From the NCBI GenBank assembly GCA_963817905.1, contig CAWFPS010000003.1, positions 992,001-1,056,000 on the forward strand: a stretch of 64,000 nt of DNA, given 5' to 3'. Position numbers and translations under genes: made by a program. The notes beneath the pieces were generated by a model that saw nothing but the letters and a program-made list of their open reading frames with translations, was not told where the DNA came from and did no database searches. This document shows, in pieces, positions 15,296-27,322 of the stretch (position 1 is its first letter; the number at the start of each line of letters is the position of its first letter). This stretch comes from VRUE01 sp963817905 (GTDB lineage: Bacteria > Actinomycetota > Thermoleophilia > Solirubrobacterales > 70-9).

Positions 15296-17023
15296 CTACG
15301 GCTCGTCGGCGACGCCGAGGCCGTCGACCGGCTTGCCGTGCTTGGTGATTGCGCAGAGTGTGGTGGCGGGATCGAAGGGGTCGGTGAGGGCGCGGCCGCT
15401 GGGGGTGCCCTGGGCGGGTCGGCCGGGTCGGGGGGCGGTGCCGCGGCCGCACTGGATCGAGAAGTCGCGGGTGCCGTCGCGAGCGTCGATCACGTCCTCG
15501 CCTCCACCGCCGTAGAAGCGGTCGGCGCCGGGCTGGCCGAGCATGTTGTTGGCGCGGGCGTCGCCGACGAGCACATCCCAGTCGAAGGAGCCCTCCATGT
15601 CCTCGTTGGTGGGCGAGAGGTGGACTCTGTGGCAATTCGGGATCGCGTCGATCCAGGCAGCGTGGGCGGGGAAGGAGACGTGTAGGACGCCCGGGTGGGC
15701 AGGAGTCTCGGCGAAGGAGGCGTCGTCGCGGCCCGGGCCGCCGACCAGCGCCCCGCCCGCGCAGCCGCCTCCGGCAGCGAGCAGGTCGCCGTCGCCTTCG
15801 CCATAGAGAAAGGTCGGCCCCGGCCTGCTGCCGACCAAGCCGTCGGCGCCGGCGCCACCGTAGAGCTTGTCGGCGCCGAAGCCGGCCTCGATCAGGTCGT
15901 CCTCCGGCCCGCCGTGAATCGTGTCGTTGCCATAGCCGCCGGCGATGCGGACGTTCTGGGCTCCCTCCAGCGAGCCTTCGACCAGGAGGCTGTCCCTGCC
16001 CGGACCGAGGTCGGCGGTCATCCAGCGCGCCGGCCCTTCGCTCGGGCAGGTCGCCTGCACCGGGGAAACCCGGTCGCAACCGGGACCGAGTGCGATCCCC
16101 TTCTTGGCGGTGACGCCGAAGGTCGAGGTCGCTTCGTCGAAGCCGACGACGAAGTGGTCGCCGCCCGGACCGCCGACGATCTGCAGGCCGCCGCCGCCAT
16201 GCGGAGCGGGGTCGAGGGTCGGGTCGAGCTCGACGTAGGCCGAGGCCTTGGGTGCCTTTTCGGGGCCGCAGGAAGACATCCGGCCCTTCGAGCCGTTGCA
16301 GCGGTCGCTCCCCTGGCCGCCGAAGAGCCGGTCCTTGCCACCGCCGCCGCGGATCGTGTCGTTCCCGGCGCCGCCATCGATTTCGTTGGCCCGGCCGTTG
16401 CCGATCAGGACGTCGTCGAAGGCCGAGCCTTCCAGGTCCTCGAAGCGGTAGAGGCGGTCGTGGCCGTCGCCGCGGGCGCGGTGCCGCGCAAGTTCGACCC
16501 TGACGCCGCCGCGGCCGTTGCGGCCCGCGCCGACGTCGGTGGCGAAGGAGGCGATGTCGCCGTGCCCTGGCCCGCCGTCCATACGGTCGTAGCCGTAGTC
16601 GCCGTGGACCAGGTCGAAGTTGCCGGGGCCACCGTTGATCGTGTCGATGCCGAGGCTGCCGGCGACCTCGTCGTGGTCGCCGCTGCCGCCCATCAGCTTG
16701 TCGTCGCCGAGGTCGCCGATCACGCGGTCGCCATCGCCGGCGCCGCCGTCGGCGACGTCATTTCCGCGACCGCCGTGGATCAGGTCCGCGCCCGGCCCGC
16801 CGCAGAGCAGGTCGTTGCCGAGGCTGCCGAGGATCGTGTCGTCGCCGCCACCGCCCCAGATCACGTCGCGTTCGGGCGTGCCGCGCAGCACGTCGTTCCC
16901 GTCGGTGCCGACGATCTCCGCCCGCCGCCCGTGGCAGCGCGGAACATCTTCTTCGGGTGCTGGCGCCGCGGCGACGAACACAACCGCGGCGGCCAGCACC
17001 ACCCCTGCGATGGCAAGCCTCAT
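15296..17023 (-). CDS. Secreted RTX-like calcium-binding repeat protein
   Basis: A signal peptide (MRLAIAGVVLAAAVVFVAAA) precedes many nonapeptide repeats of the GGxGxDxUx type: GTDGNDVLRGT, GGGGDDTILG, GLGNDLLCGG-like GSLGNDLLCGG, GGRGNDVADGG, GGAGNDTIRGG, GGYGNDTIHGG and GGGGEDVIDAR. These form Ca2+-binding beta-rolls. At 575 residues without a protease, lipase or toxin domain it is probably a surface or extracellular structural protein. Its start lies 3 bp from a 125-bp hairpin that contains the upstream gene's stop codon. Confidence 0.88.
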   Translation of the reverse strand: MRLAIAGVVLAAAVVFVAAAPAPEEDVPRCHGRRAEIVGTDGNDVLRGTPERDVIWGGGGDDTILGSLGNDLLCGGPGADLIHGGRGNDVADGGAGDGDRVIGDLGDDKLMGGSGDHDEVAGSLGIDTINGGPGNFDLVHGDYGYDRMDGGPGHGDIASFATDVGAGRNGRGGVRVELARHRARGDGHDRLYRFEDLEGSAFDDVLIGNGRANEIDGGAGNDTIRGGGGKDRLFGGQGSDRCNGSKGRMSSCGPEKAPKASAYVELDPTLDPAPHGGGGLQIVGGPGGDHFVVGFDEATSTFGVTAKKGIALGPGCDRVSPVQATCPSEGPARWMTADLGPGRDSLLVEGSLEGAQNVRIAGGYGNDTIHGGPEDDLIEAGFGADKLYGGAGADGLVGSRPGPTFLYGEGDGDLLAAGGGCAGGALVGGPGRDDASFAETPAHPGVLHVSFPAHAAWIDAIPNCHRVHLSPTNEDMEGSFDWDVLVGDARANNMLGQPGADRFYGGGGEDVIDARDGTRDFSIQCGRGTAPRPGRPAQGTPSGRALTDPFDPATTLCAITKHGKPVDGLGVADEP

Positions 17024-17025
17024 GT

Positions 17026-17150
17026 TGAGAAAGGATATGACGTGGTCCAGGCGTTGCCAGGCAAGGACGCAGGGAGTCCGAATAGCAGCGCTATTCGGAC
17101 GACTGAGGACGCCGCATGGCGACGATCTGGGGCCGTCATCTCCTTTCTCA
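17026..17150. repeat. 125-bp long imperfect palindrome between two genes
   Basis: The outer arms TGAGAAAGGATATGAC (17026-17041) and GTCATCTCCTTTCTCA (17135-17150) pair with one mismatch. The interior is a mismatched but continuous inverted repeat that ends in the perfect stem GTCCGAATAGC-AGC-GCTATTCGGAC (17076-17100). The right arm contains the dehydrogenase stop codon and the left arm abuts the RTX-gene start. It may be a terminator/leader or a dispersed repeat present once here. Confidence 0.7.
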
Positions 17151-18589
17151 TTCGAGGTTGATCATCACATGCTTGATCTCGGTGTAATCCTCGAGCGCGT
17201 AGACGGAAAGATCCTTGCCGTATCCCGACTGCTTGAAACCGCCGTGAGGCATCTCGGAGACGAGCGGGATGTGGTCGTTGATCCAGACGCAGCCGAACTC
17301 CAGCGCGTTGGCGACCCGCATCGCCCGGCCGACGTCCCGCGTCCAGACCGAGGAGGCGAGGCCGTAGCGGGTGCCGTTGGCCCACTCGATCGCCTTCGCC
17401 TCGTCGCTGAATGGCTGGACCGTGATCACCGGGCCGAAGATCTCGTCCTGGATCATCTCGTCGCCCTGCTCGAGGCCGGCGACCACGGCCGGCTCGAGGA
17501 AGAAGCCCGGCAGGTCGGGCTGGACGCCGCCGGTGACGACCTCGGCGTTGCCGGGCTTGCGCTCGAGGAAACCCTCGACCCGCTCGCGCTGGCGCTGGGA
17601 GTTGAGCGGGCCCAGCGTCGTCTCCGCCGCCAGCGTGTCACCGAGGACGAGACCCTTCGCTTCGCCCGTGAGGCCGCTGACGACGTCGTCGTAGACGCCC
17701 TTGGCGGCCAGCACCCGGGTCGCCGCGGTGCAGTCCTGGCCGGCGTTGTAGTAGCCGGTGCCGGCGATCGTCTCCATCGCCGCCTCCATGTCGGCGTCGT
17801 CGAAGATCACCACCGGCGCCTTGCCGCCGAGCTCGAGGTGGACCCGCTTCAGCGTGTCGGCGGCCGCCTTGGCGATCCACTTGCCGGTCGGCGGCGACCC
17901 GGTCAGGCAGACCATTGCCACATCGGGATGGGTGACCAGCTCGGCGCCGGCCGGCTCGCCGTGGCCGCCGATCGCGTTGAGGACTCCCGGAGGCAGGATC
18001 TCCCCGCACCACTCGGCGAAGAGCAGGGTCGTCATCGGCGTCGTCTCGGCCGGCTTGATCACGATCGTGTTGCCCGCGGCCAGGGCGGGGCCGACCTTCC
18101 AGATCGCCATCATCAGCGGGTAGTTCCAGGGCGTGATCTGGCCGACGACGCCGATCGGTTCGCGCCGGATGAAGGAGGTGTGGGCCTCCATGTACTCGCC
18201 GGCGGCGCGGCCCTCCATCGTCCGCGCCGCGCCGGCGAAGAAGCGCAGCTGGTCGGCCATCACCGGCACTTCGTCCTCCATCACCGCGCCACGCGGCTTG
18301 CCCGCGTCGGCGGACTCGAGATCGGCGATCTCCTCGCCGCGCTCCTCGATCAGGTCGGCCATCCGCAGCAGCGCCCGCGCCCGTTCGTTGGGAGGGGTCG
18401 CCGCCCAACCGGGGAAGGCTTGCTTCGCCGCCGCCACGGCAGCATCGACGTCGGCTTTGGTCGAGAGCGGCGCCGAGGCGATCGGCGAGCCCGTGGCAGG
18501 GTTGATCACCTCCTCGGTAGCCCCATCCGCCGGGTCCACTGCCTCCCCCCCGACGAAGTTCCGCAGCCGCCTAGTCTCAACGGTCGCCA

Positions 18590-18590
<1 letters not shown>
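17148..18590 (-). CDS. NAD-dependent aldehyde dehydrogenase (aminobutyraldehyde/betaine-aldehyde type)
   Basis: This 480-residue ALDH has the NAD-binding TPWNYPLMMAIWK, the general base Glu in LELGGKAP, the catalytic Cys in YYNAGQDCTAATR, and the C-terminal GGFKQSGYGKDLSVYALEDYTEIKHV that is typical of 4-aminobutyraldehyde and betaine-aldehyde dehydrogenases. Clustered with an omega-aminotransferase and PotADBC, its likely job is oxidising 4-aminobutyraldehyde or 3-aminopropanal to the amino acid. Its ATG overlaps the ald stop by one base (TGATG), so the two are translationally coupled. Exact substrate is inferred. Confidence 0.9.
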
Positions 18591-19779
<1,189 letters not shown>

Positions 19780-19783
<4 letters not shown>

Positions 19784-21336
19784 GACACCAGCTCCCTCGC
19801 CCGCAGCGCCAGCCAGAACTCGATCCGGTCGTGGGCGCGCGAGAGGTCCCGGCCGGTCAACTCCTCGACTTTGCGCATCCGGTAGCGCAGCGTGTGGCGG
19901 TGACAGTAGACCTGGCGGGCGGCTTTCTCCCACTGGCCATTCTGCTCGATGAAGGCCTCCAGCGAGCGCAACAGCTCACCGCCGTAATCGTCGTCGCCAC
20001 CCTCGATCGGGCCGAGCACGCTGTCGCAGTAGAGCTTCAATGCCTCGTCGTCCTGGATCGAGAGCAACAGGGTGAAGGCCCCCAGGTCGCGCCAGGAGGC
20101 CACCTCGGGGGCGCTGCCGTTCTCGATCGCGGTCGCCTCCAATGCGCAGCGCGCCTCGTGGAAGGAGTGGCGCAGGTTCTCCAGCGGGGCGGGACGGCTC
20201 GCCGCGGCGCGGACCACGCCCCGGTCTTTGACCAGGGCTTTGCGGGCATCGGTGGCGAGGTCGACCGGGTCGCGGTCGGCGGCGTCGACGACAGCACAGA
20301 GCAGCTCGCGGCGCCCGCTCGCGTGTGGGGCGACCACGGCCGGGCAGGCGTCGGCGGCGAGGGCACGCTCCAGAGTCGCCTCGGCCGCGGCTGGGTCGTC
20401 GAGGGCGAAGACGAGGACAGCGGCTTCCTCGCCGATCCCGAAGGGCTCGAGCCGGCGGCGCAGCTCCGAGGGCTCCAGCCGCCCGCCGAGGGCGCCGGCG
20501 AGGACGTCGCCGGCGAGGCGGCGCTCGGTCTCGCGGGCAACCCGGCGGCGCATCAGCTCCAGCGCTACCACGGCAACCGCCTGCTGCAAGATCAACCGCT
20601 CGAAATCGCCGAGGCCGCCGGAGTCGCGGACGATCACGACCCAAGCCTGCGGCGGCCCGCCGCCGGGCGAGATCACGGGGTGGGCCAGCGCCCGGCCCGC
20701 GACCGCCGGGTGGGCCGGCACGAAGGGGTGGCCGTCGGCGGTGTGGCGCAGCGCTTCCTCGCGGATCGCGTTGACCGCCTCGGCCGAGAGCTCGCGGCGG
20801 AAGCCGCGCCCGGCGAGGCGCTCGCCGCGGCCGCCGAGGATCGCCACGGTGCCGCCGACGGCGGAGGCGATCGTCGCCACGATCTCCTCCAGGCCGCGCT
20901 CTTCGAGGACCAGGCGCTCGAGCCGGCGCTGCACGGCGATGCCGCGCTGCAACACCTCGTACTGCTCGTTGACCAGCCGTGCGAAGGCCTTCTCGGTGAT
21001 CGCAATGAACGGGGTCGAGTAGGGAACCTCAAAGAGCGGGAAGTCGCGTTTCTTCGCCTCGTCGAGGAGCGCTTTCGGCAGCTTGTCGTGGTTGAAGCCG
21101 GTGCCGAAGCCGAGCCCGGCGAGGTTGTGGTCGGCCAGCAATTTGACGAAGGCACGCTGCTTGGCGGCGCTACCCAGCGGGATTCCGGTGGTCAGCATCA
21201 GCTCGCCGCCGGAGAGCCACGGCGTCGGATCCTCGAGCTCGGAGATGTGGACCCAGCGCACCGGCGCCTCGGCCGCCTGCGCACCAGCCACAAGCTTGAG
21301 GTCGAGTTCGTCGAGCAGGCTTTGGACGGTGAGCAT
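19780..21336 (-). CDS. PucR-family transcriptional regulator
   Basis: The 518-residue protein has the PucR N-terminal domain (VQSLLDELDLKLVAG, LSGGELMLTTG), a GAF-like middle, and the C-terminal HTH_30 domain with YCHRHTLRYRMRKVEELTGRDLS. Actinobacterial PucR proteins often control polyamine, GABA or purine genes near them. It lies between ald (4-bp overlap) and the aminotransferase (8-bp gap) in one operon. The dyad at 22832-22846 between the two divergent arms of the cluster is a candidate binding site. Confidence 0.9.
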
Positions 21337-21344
21337 CGGAGCCC

Positions 21345-22736
21345 CTATCGCTGGACCCGCTCCCAGGCCTCTGTGAGCACACCGTGCAGGACGTCGTGGA
21401 TCTCTTCGAACTGCTCGGTGTCGGAGATCAGCGGCGGCGCCAGCTGCACCACCGGATCGCCGCGGTCGTCGGCGCGGCAGATCAGGCCGCGCTTGTAGAG
21501 CTCGGCGGAGAGGAAGCCGCGCAGCAGCTCCTCGGCCTCCTCGTCGCCGAAGGTCTCTTTGGTCTCACGGTCCTTGACCAGCTCGATCGCCTGGAAGAAA
21601 CCGGCGCCGCGCACGTCGCCGACGATCGGTATCTCGTGCAGCGTCTCCAGCATCTGGCGGAACTCGCCCTCCTTGGCGAGCACGTGCCCGCAGAGGTCCT
21701 CACGCTGGTAGATGTCGAGGTTGGCCATCGCCACCGCCGAGGAGACCGGGTGGCCGGCGAAGGTGAAGCCGTGGGCGAAGGAGGTGTCGCCCTGCATGAA
21801 GGGCGAGGCAACGGCGTCGGAGGCGATCAGGGCTCCCATCGGCGCGTAGGCCGAGGTCAGCGCCTTGGCGACGGTGATGATGTCGGGCACGTAGCCGAAG
21901 CGTTCGCAGCCAAAGTAGTGACCGAGGCGACCCCAGGCGCAGATCACCTCGTCGGAGATCATCAGCACGTCGTAGCGATCGCAGATCTCCCGCACCCGCG
22001 CGAAATAGCCGTCGGGCGGGACGAAGCAGCCGCCGGCGTTCTGCACCGGCTCGAGGATCACCGCGGCAACCGTCTCCGGGCCCTCGAACTGGATCCGCTC
22101 CTCGATCGCGGTCGCCGCCCAGAGCGGATGGCGGTCCTCGGGCCAGCGGTAGAGGTTGGTGTTGGGGACGTGGCAGCCGCCGGGAACGAGCGGCTCGAAC
22201 TGGGTGCGCAGCTCGGTGATCCCGGTCGCGGATAGCGCCCCGAGCGAAGTGCCGTGGTATGCGATCTCGCGGGCGATCACCTTGTGCTTCTGGCCTTTGC
22301 CCAGCTCGCGGTGGTAGTTGCGGGCCAGCTTCAGCGCCGACTCGACCGACTCCGAGCCGCCGGAGGTGAAGAAGACGCGGTTGAGGTCGCCGGGGGCGAG
22401 CTCGGCGAGCCGGGCCGCAAGTTCGATCGCACCCGGGTGGGCGTAGCTCCACAGCGTGTAGAAGTCGAGCTGCTCGACCTGGCGCGCGGCCGCTTCGCCG
22501 AGCTCGCTGCGGCCGTGGCCGGAGTTGACGCAGAAGAGGCCGGAGAGACCGTCGAGGTAGCGGTTGCCGTGGTCGTCGTAGACGTAGCAACCCTCGCCGC
22601 GGACGATGATCGGGATCTCATGGTCGGGCCCGTAGGAGCCCATCCGCGAGAAGTGCATCCAGAGGTGGCGGCGGGCCATCTCCTGAAGGCCACTGCTGAC
22701 CGCCGGGTCGGATTCCGGTCGCGAAGCTACGGCCAT
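21345..22736 (-). CDS. Class III aminotransferase (omega-amino acid/polyamine:pyruvate type)
   Basis: This 463-residue PLP enzyme shows the class III fold-type I signature: FTSGGSESVESALKLAR, YHGTSLGALSATG, LEPVQNAGGCFVPP, MISDEVICAWGR and the PLP lysine in ITVAKALTSAYAPMGA. The family includes beta-alanine:pyruvate and putrescine:pyruvate aminotransferases. Neighbouring alanine dehydrogenase, aldehyde dehydrogenase and polyamine transporter favour polyamines or omega-amino acids as donors and pyruvate as acceptor. It is the first gene of the minus-strand operon. Substrate is inferred from context. Confidence 0.9.
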   Translation of the reverse strand: MAVASRPESDPAVSSGLQEMARRHLWMHFSRMGSYGPDHEIPIIVRGEGCYVYDDHGNRYLDGLSGLFCVNSGHGRSELGEAAARQVEQLDFYTLWSYAHPGAIELAARLAELAPGDLNRVFFTSGGSESVESALKLARNYHRELGKGQKHKVIAREIAYHGTSLGALSATGITELRTQFEPLVPGGCHVPNTNLYRWPEDRHPLWAATAIEERIQFEGPETVAAVILEPVQNAGGCFVPPDGYFARVREICDRYDVLMISDEVICAWGRLGHYFGCERFGYVPDIITVAKALTSAYAPMGALIASDAVASPFMQGDTSFAHGFTFAGHPVSSAVAMANLDIYQREDLCGHVLAKEGEFRQMLETLHEIPIVGDVRGAGFFQAIELVKDRETKETFGDEEAEELLRGFLSAELYKRGLICRADDRGDPVVQLAPPLISDTEQFEEIHDVLHGVLTEAWERVQR

Positions 22737-22831
22737 CTCAGTCTCCTCCTCATCATTCGCCGGTCTGGATAACGCTAGAACTGGTATAGCGCACCTGCAA
22801 TATCCGCAATGGCAAGTCCGATGCTTTTACT

Positions 22832-22846
22832 TATACGGATCGTATA
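22832..22846. promoter_or_regulatory. Perfect dyad TATACG-GAT-CGTATA in divergent spacer
   Basis: A 15-bp perfect inverted repeat with 3-bp centre lies in the 216-bp spacer between the divergent aminotransferase and APC permease genes. The surrounding bases are AT-rich and TATAAT-like (22844 region). It is a good candidate operator for the PucR-family regulator of this cluster, but the assignment is inferred. Confidence 0.5.
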
Positions 22847-22952
22847 ATCATTTCGGCAGCTTTTGGGACATCTGCCACTTGTGCGAAGCGCCTGGCGGGT
22901 TTAGCTTCGAGCGGTCGCCGCGGCCAGCGCGGCCGGACCAGGAAGGAGCCAG

Positions 22953-24521
22953 ATGGAGAGCGCAGCGGTTCCCGGATCCAGCCCGGCGGCGGCGCCCAAG
23001 GCGCCGCTCCCCAGCAGCGGCGAGAAGGGGCTGAAGAAGAACGCGATCGGGTTCGTCTCCAGCGTCGTCATCGGGGTGGCCTCGACCGCCCCCGGCTACA
23101 GCCTCGCCGCCACCCTCGGCTTCATCGCCGCCGCGGTCGCCCTGCAGTCGCCGGCGATCCTGCTGATCAGCTTCATCCCGATGTTCCTCGTCGCGGCCGG
23201 CTACTACTACATGAACAAGGCCGACCCCGACTGCGGCACCAGCTTCTCCTGGGTGACCAAGGCGATGGGCCCGCAGCTGGGCTGGATCGCCGGCTGGACG
23301 ATCGTCGTCGCCGACGTGATCGTGATGGCCAACCTGGCCCAGATCGCCGGCCTCTACACCTTCCTCCTCGTCGGCTGGACCTCGGCGGCGGCCTCGACCG
23401 TCGCCGTCACCGCGGTCGGCGTGCTCTGGATCGTGATCATGACCGCGATCGTTCTGATCGGGATCGAGCTCTCGGCGCGCACCCAGGTTGGGTTGCTGGC
23501 GGCGGAGATCGTCACCCTGGCGGCCTTCGCCGTGGTGGCGCTGATCAAGGTCTACGGCGGCGACGCCCCGGTTGGCTCGATCGACCCGAGCCTCTCCTGG
23601 CTCAACCCGTTCACCCTCAGCCCCAGCGAGATCTCCGCCGGGATGCTGCTCGCCGTCTTCATCTACTGGGGCTGGGACACGACCGCGACCGTCAATGAGG
23701 AGACCGAGGACCCCGGCGAGGCCCCTGGGCGGGCGACCGTGATCAGCACCCTGATCCTGCTCGGCATCTACCTGATCGTCGCCGTCGCCGCTCAGGCCTA
23801 CGCCGGCGTCGACAACCTCGTCGCCAACCAGGAAGACGTGCTCAGCTCGCTCGGCACCGAAGTCTTCGGCTCGCCGCTGGACAAGATCCTGATCATCGCC
23901 GTGCTCAGCTCGGCGGCGGCGTCGACCCAGACGACGATCCTGCCGACCGCGCGCACCACCCTCTCGATGGCGCGCGCCCACGCCCTGCCGAAAAGCCTCG
24001 GCAAGGTCCACCCGCGCTTCCTGACCCCGCACGTCTCGACGATCGCGATGGGCGCCGCCTCGATCCTCTGGTACGTCGGCCTCACCCTGGTCAGCGAAGA
24101 CATCCTCTTCGACTCGCTGGCCGCGCTGGGCCTGATGATCGCCTTCTACATCGGCCTGACCGGCTTCGCCTGCGCGATCTATTACCGCCACGAGCTGCTG
24201 CGCAGCGTCAAGAACTTCTTCTTCATCGGGCTCGGGCCGACGCTCGGCGGCGTGATCCTCTTCTACCTGTTGATCAAGAACGCGATCGAACTCTCCGATC
24301 CTGCCAACTCAGAATCTGGGAACTCGTGGTTCGGCATCGGCCCGCCATTGGTGATCGCCGTCTTCTTCCTGGTTCTCGGCGTGATCCTGATGTTCGTGCA
24401 GTGGCGCAAGCTGCCGAGCTTCTTCCGCCGCCGGCCCGAGGTGGCCCCAGCCGGCTTCCTCGAGGGCGAAGCGGAGCTGGAACCGGTGCCGATCGCCCGC
24501 AGCGGCGGGGAGGGGGAGTGA
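22953..24521 (+). CDS. APC-superfamily amino acid/polyamine permease
   Basis: This is a 522-residue membrane protein with about 12 hydrophobic spans, beginning with the family motif GVASTAPGYSLAATLGFIAAA and later WDTTATVNEETEDPG. It belongs to the APC superfamily (amino acid or polyamine transport). A GGAAGGAG ribosome site precedes ATG 22953. It leads the plus-strand arm, divergent from the aminotransferase operon and one base before uspA, so it probably imports an amine or amino acid that the cluster degrades. Confidence 0.9.
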   Translation: MESAAVPGSSPAAAPKAPLPSSGEKGLKKNAIGFVSSVVIGVASTAPGYSLAATLGFIAAAVALQSPAILLISFIPMFLVAAGYYYMNKADPDCGTSFSWVTKAMGPQLGWIAGWTIVVADVIVMANLAQIAGLYTFLLVGWTSAAASTVAVTAVGVLWIVIMTAIVLIGIELSARTQVGLLAAEIVTLAAFAVVALIKVYGGDAPVGSIDPSLSWLNPFTLSPSEISAGMLLAVFIYWGWDTTATVNEETEDPGEAPGRATVISTLILLGIYLIVAVAAQAYAGVDNLVANQEDVLSSLGTEVFGSPLDKILIIAVLSSAAASTQTTILPTARTTLSMARAHALPKSLGKVHPRFLTPHVSTIAMGAASILWYVGLTLVSEDILFDSLAALGLMIAFYIGLTGFACAIYYRHELLRSVKNFFFIGLGPTLGGVILFYLLIKNAIELSDPANSESGNSWFGIGPPLVIAVFFLVLGVILMFVQWRKLPSFFRRRPEVAPAGFLEGEAELEPVPIARSGGEGE

Positions 24522-24522
24522 G

Positions 24523-24942
24523 ATGAACGAGATCGTGGTCGGCTACGACGGCTCGGCCTGCGGCAAGGCGGCACTCGATGAGGCGCTCCGGATCGCCGCC
24601 GGGCTCGGCGACAGGATCGTCGTCGTCTTCGGCTACGCCCCGCCGGGGCTGTGGGGCGGAGAGATCGTCGAACACGCGGAGGCGATCGAGGAATACGGCA
24701 CCAAGGTGCTCGAGGAGGCACGCCGCCGTGCGGGTGACGGCGGCGTCGAGGTCGAGGTGGCGATGGTGGCCAAGAAGGCGGCCGAGGCCCTGGTCGAGGT
24801 GGCCGAGGACCGCGACGCCCGGATGATCGTCGTCGGCAGCTACGGCGACCCGCCGCTGAAGGGAATGATCCTCGGCTCGACCCCGAACAAGCTCCTGCAC
24901 ATGACGGCCTCCCCAGTTTTGGTGGTGCCCGCCAAGTCGTAG
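24523..24942 (+). CDS. Universal stress protein, UspA family
   Basis: The 139 residues begin IVVGYDGSACGKAALDEA and end with the nucleotide-binding GSYGDPPLKGMILGSTPNKLLH (the G-2x-G-9x-G(S/T) pattern) and SPVLVVPAKS. This is an ATP-binding type UspA. It starts one base after the permease stop, so it is translationally linked. UspA genes often accompany APC permeases and may regulate them; that role is inferred. Confidence 0.92.
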   Translation: MNEIVVGYDGSACGKAALDEALRIAAGLGDRIVVVFGYAPPGLWGGEIVEHAEAIEEYGTKVLEEARRRAGDGGVEVEVAMVAKKAAEALVEVAEDRDARMIVVGSYGDPPLKGMILGSTPNKLLHMTASPVLVVPAKS

Positions 24943-24976
24943 CGATACGGTCATATGCGACTCCGGGCTGGAGTTC

Positions 24977-26161
<1,185 letters not shown>

Positions 26162-26166
26162 TCTGG

Positions 26167-27318
26167 ATGTCAACTAGACCGATACGAGGACGGGGCCCGG
26201 TGGCGGCCCTTGCATCGGTATTCGCCGTCCTGTTCTTGGCGCTTGGCCTTTCCGCCTGTGGCGGCGGCACCGTCGGCGGCGGCAACAGCGACAAGGTGAC
26301 GACGGCGAAGGGCGGTCCAGCGAGTGGCACGCTGACGTTCTCGAACTGGCCCGGTTACATCGACCCCGGCAAGAACGGAACCGTCGCCGAGTTCGAAGAC
26401 AAGACCGGCATCAAGGTCAACTACATCGAGGACATCACCTCAAACGACGGCTTCTTCGGCAAACTGCAGCCCCAGCTCGAACAGGGCGAAGCGGGCGGGC
26501 GCGACCTCTTCGTCGTCGCCGACTACATGGCGAAGCAGATGTATGACCTCGGCTACCTGCAGGAAATCGACCACAGCGACCTGCCGACCGTTTTCAAGAA
26601 CATCCTGCCCAGCCTCGAGAGCCCGGGGTTCGACCCGGAACGCAAGTTCTCGGTGCCGTGGCAAGGTGGGATGACCGGGATCTGGGTCGACACCTCCAAG
26701 GCGCCCGACATCCACTCGGTCAACGACCTCTTCGACCCCAAATACAAGGGCCGCGTGACGATGCTGGACGAACTGCGCGAAACGGTGCCGCTGGTCATGC
26801 TGGCCGAAGGCGTCGACCCGGCAAGCGCGAGCGCCGACGAGTGGCTCCACGCGATCGACAAACTGGGCAACGCCGCCAGCTCCGGGCAGATCCGCCGCTT
26901 TACCGGCAACGAGTACACCGAGGACCTGACCGCGGGCAACATCGTCGCCGCGATCGGCTGGTCGGGCGATGCATCGCTGATCGAAAACCCGAACGCCGAA
27001 TGGCGGATGCCGACCCAGGGTTGCACGAGGTGGTCGGAAAACATGGTGATTCCGGTGGGCGCTCCCAACACCGCCGCCGCGCTCGCCTGGATGAACTTCG
27101 TCTATCGGCCAAACGTGGCGGTCGACATCACCGAATGGGTCGAATACATCTCGCCGGTGCAGGGCGTCAAGGGGCTGCTCGAAAAGCGGGGTTCGGAACT
27201 GGCGGAAAGCGAGATCGTCTTCCCCACCGAAGAGTTCACCCGCAACTGCACGGGCCAGAACACGCCCCCGGAACTGGAACGGGTGAACAAGGCCTGGCAG
27301 GAAGTTCTGACTGGGTGA
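26167..27318 (+). CDS. potD: Polyamine-binding lipoprotein
   Basis: A lipoprotein signal (RGPVAALASVFAVLFLALG then LSAC, lipid Cys at residue 31) leads a PotD/PotF-type solute-binding domain: FSNWPGYIDP near the N-terminus, VNYIEDITSNDGFFGKL, VPWQGGMTGIWVD, MLDELRETVPLVML, and WMNFVYRPN. ATG 26167 is chosen over an upstream frame inside potA because it gives the signal peptide and has a GAGAGGA site. It captures spermidine or putrescine outside the membrane for PotABC. Confidence 0.93.
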   Translation: MSTRPIRGRGPVAALASVFAVLFLALGLSACGGGTVGGGNSDKVTTAKGGPASGTLTFSNWPGYIDPGKNGTVAEFEDKTGIKVNYIEDITSNDGFFGKLQPQLEQGEAGGRDLFVVADYMAKQMYDLGYLQEIDHSDLPTVFKNILPSLESPGFDPERKFSVPWQGGMTGIWVDTSKAPDIHSVNDLFDPKYKGRVTMLDELRETVPLVMLAEGVDPASASADEWLHAIDKLGNAASSGQIRRFTGNEYTEDLTAGNIVAAIGWSGDASLIENPNAEWRMPTQGCTRWSENMVIPVGAPNTAAALAWMNFVYRPNVAVDITEWVEYISPVQGVKGLLEKRGSELAESEIVFPTEEFTRNCTGQNTPPELERVNKAWQEVLTG

Positions 27319-27322
27319 GCGC

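Noticed and set aside
13959..16079. A 706-codon minus-strand open frame across the TetR and RTX genes
   Set aside because: Its translation is arginine-rich with no domain, and it lies antisense to the double TetR gene; GC-rich codon usage creates such shadows.
24943..24976. A second copy of the TATACGGATCGTATA operator before potA
   Set aside because: GATACGGTCATATG is only partly similar and lacks the symmetric arms.
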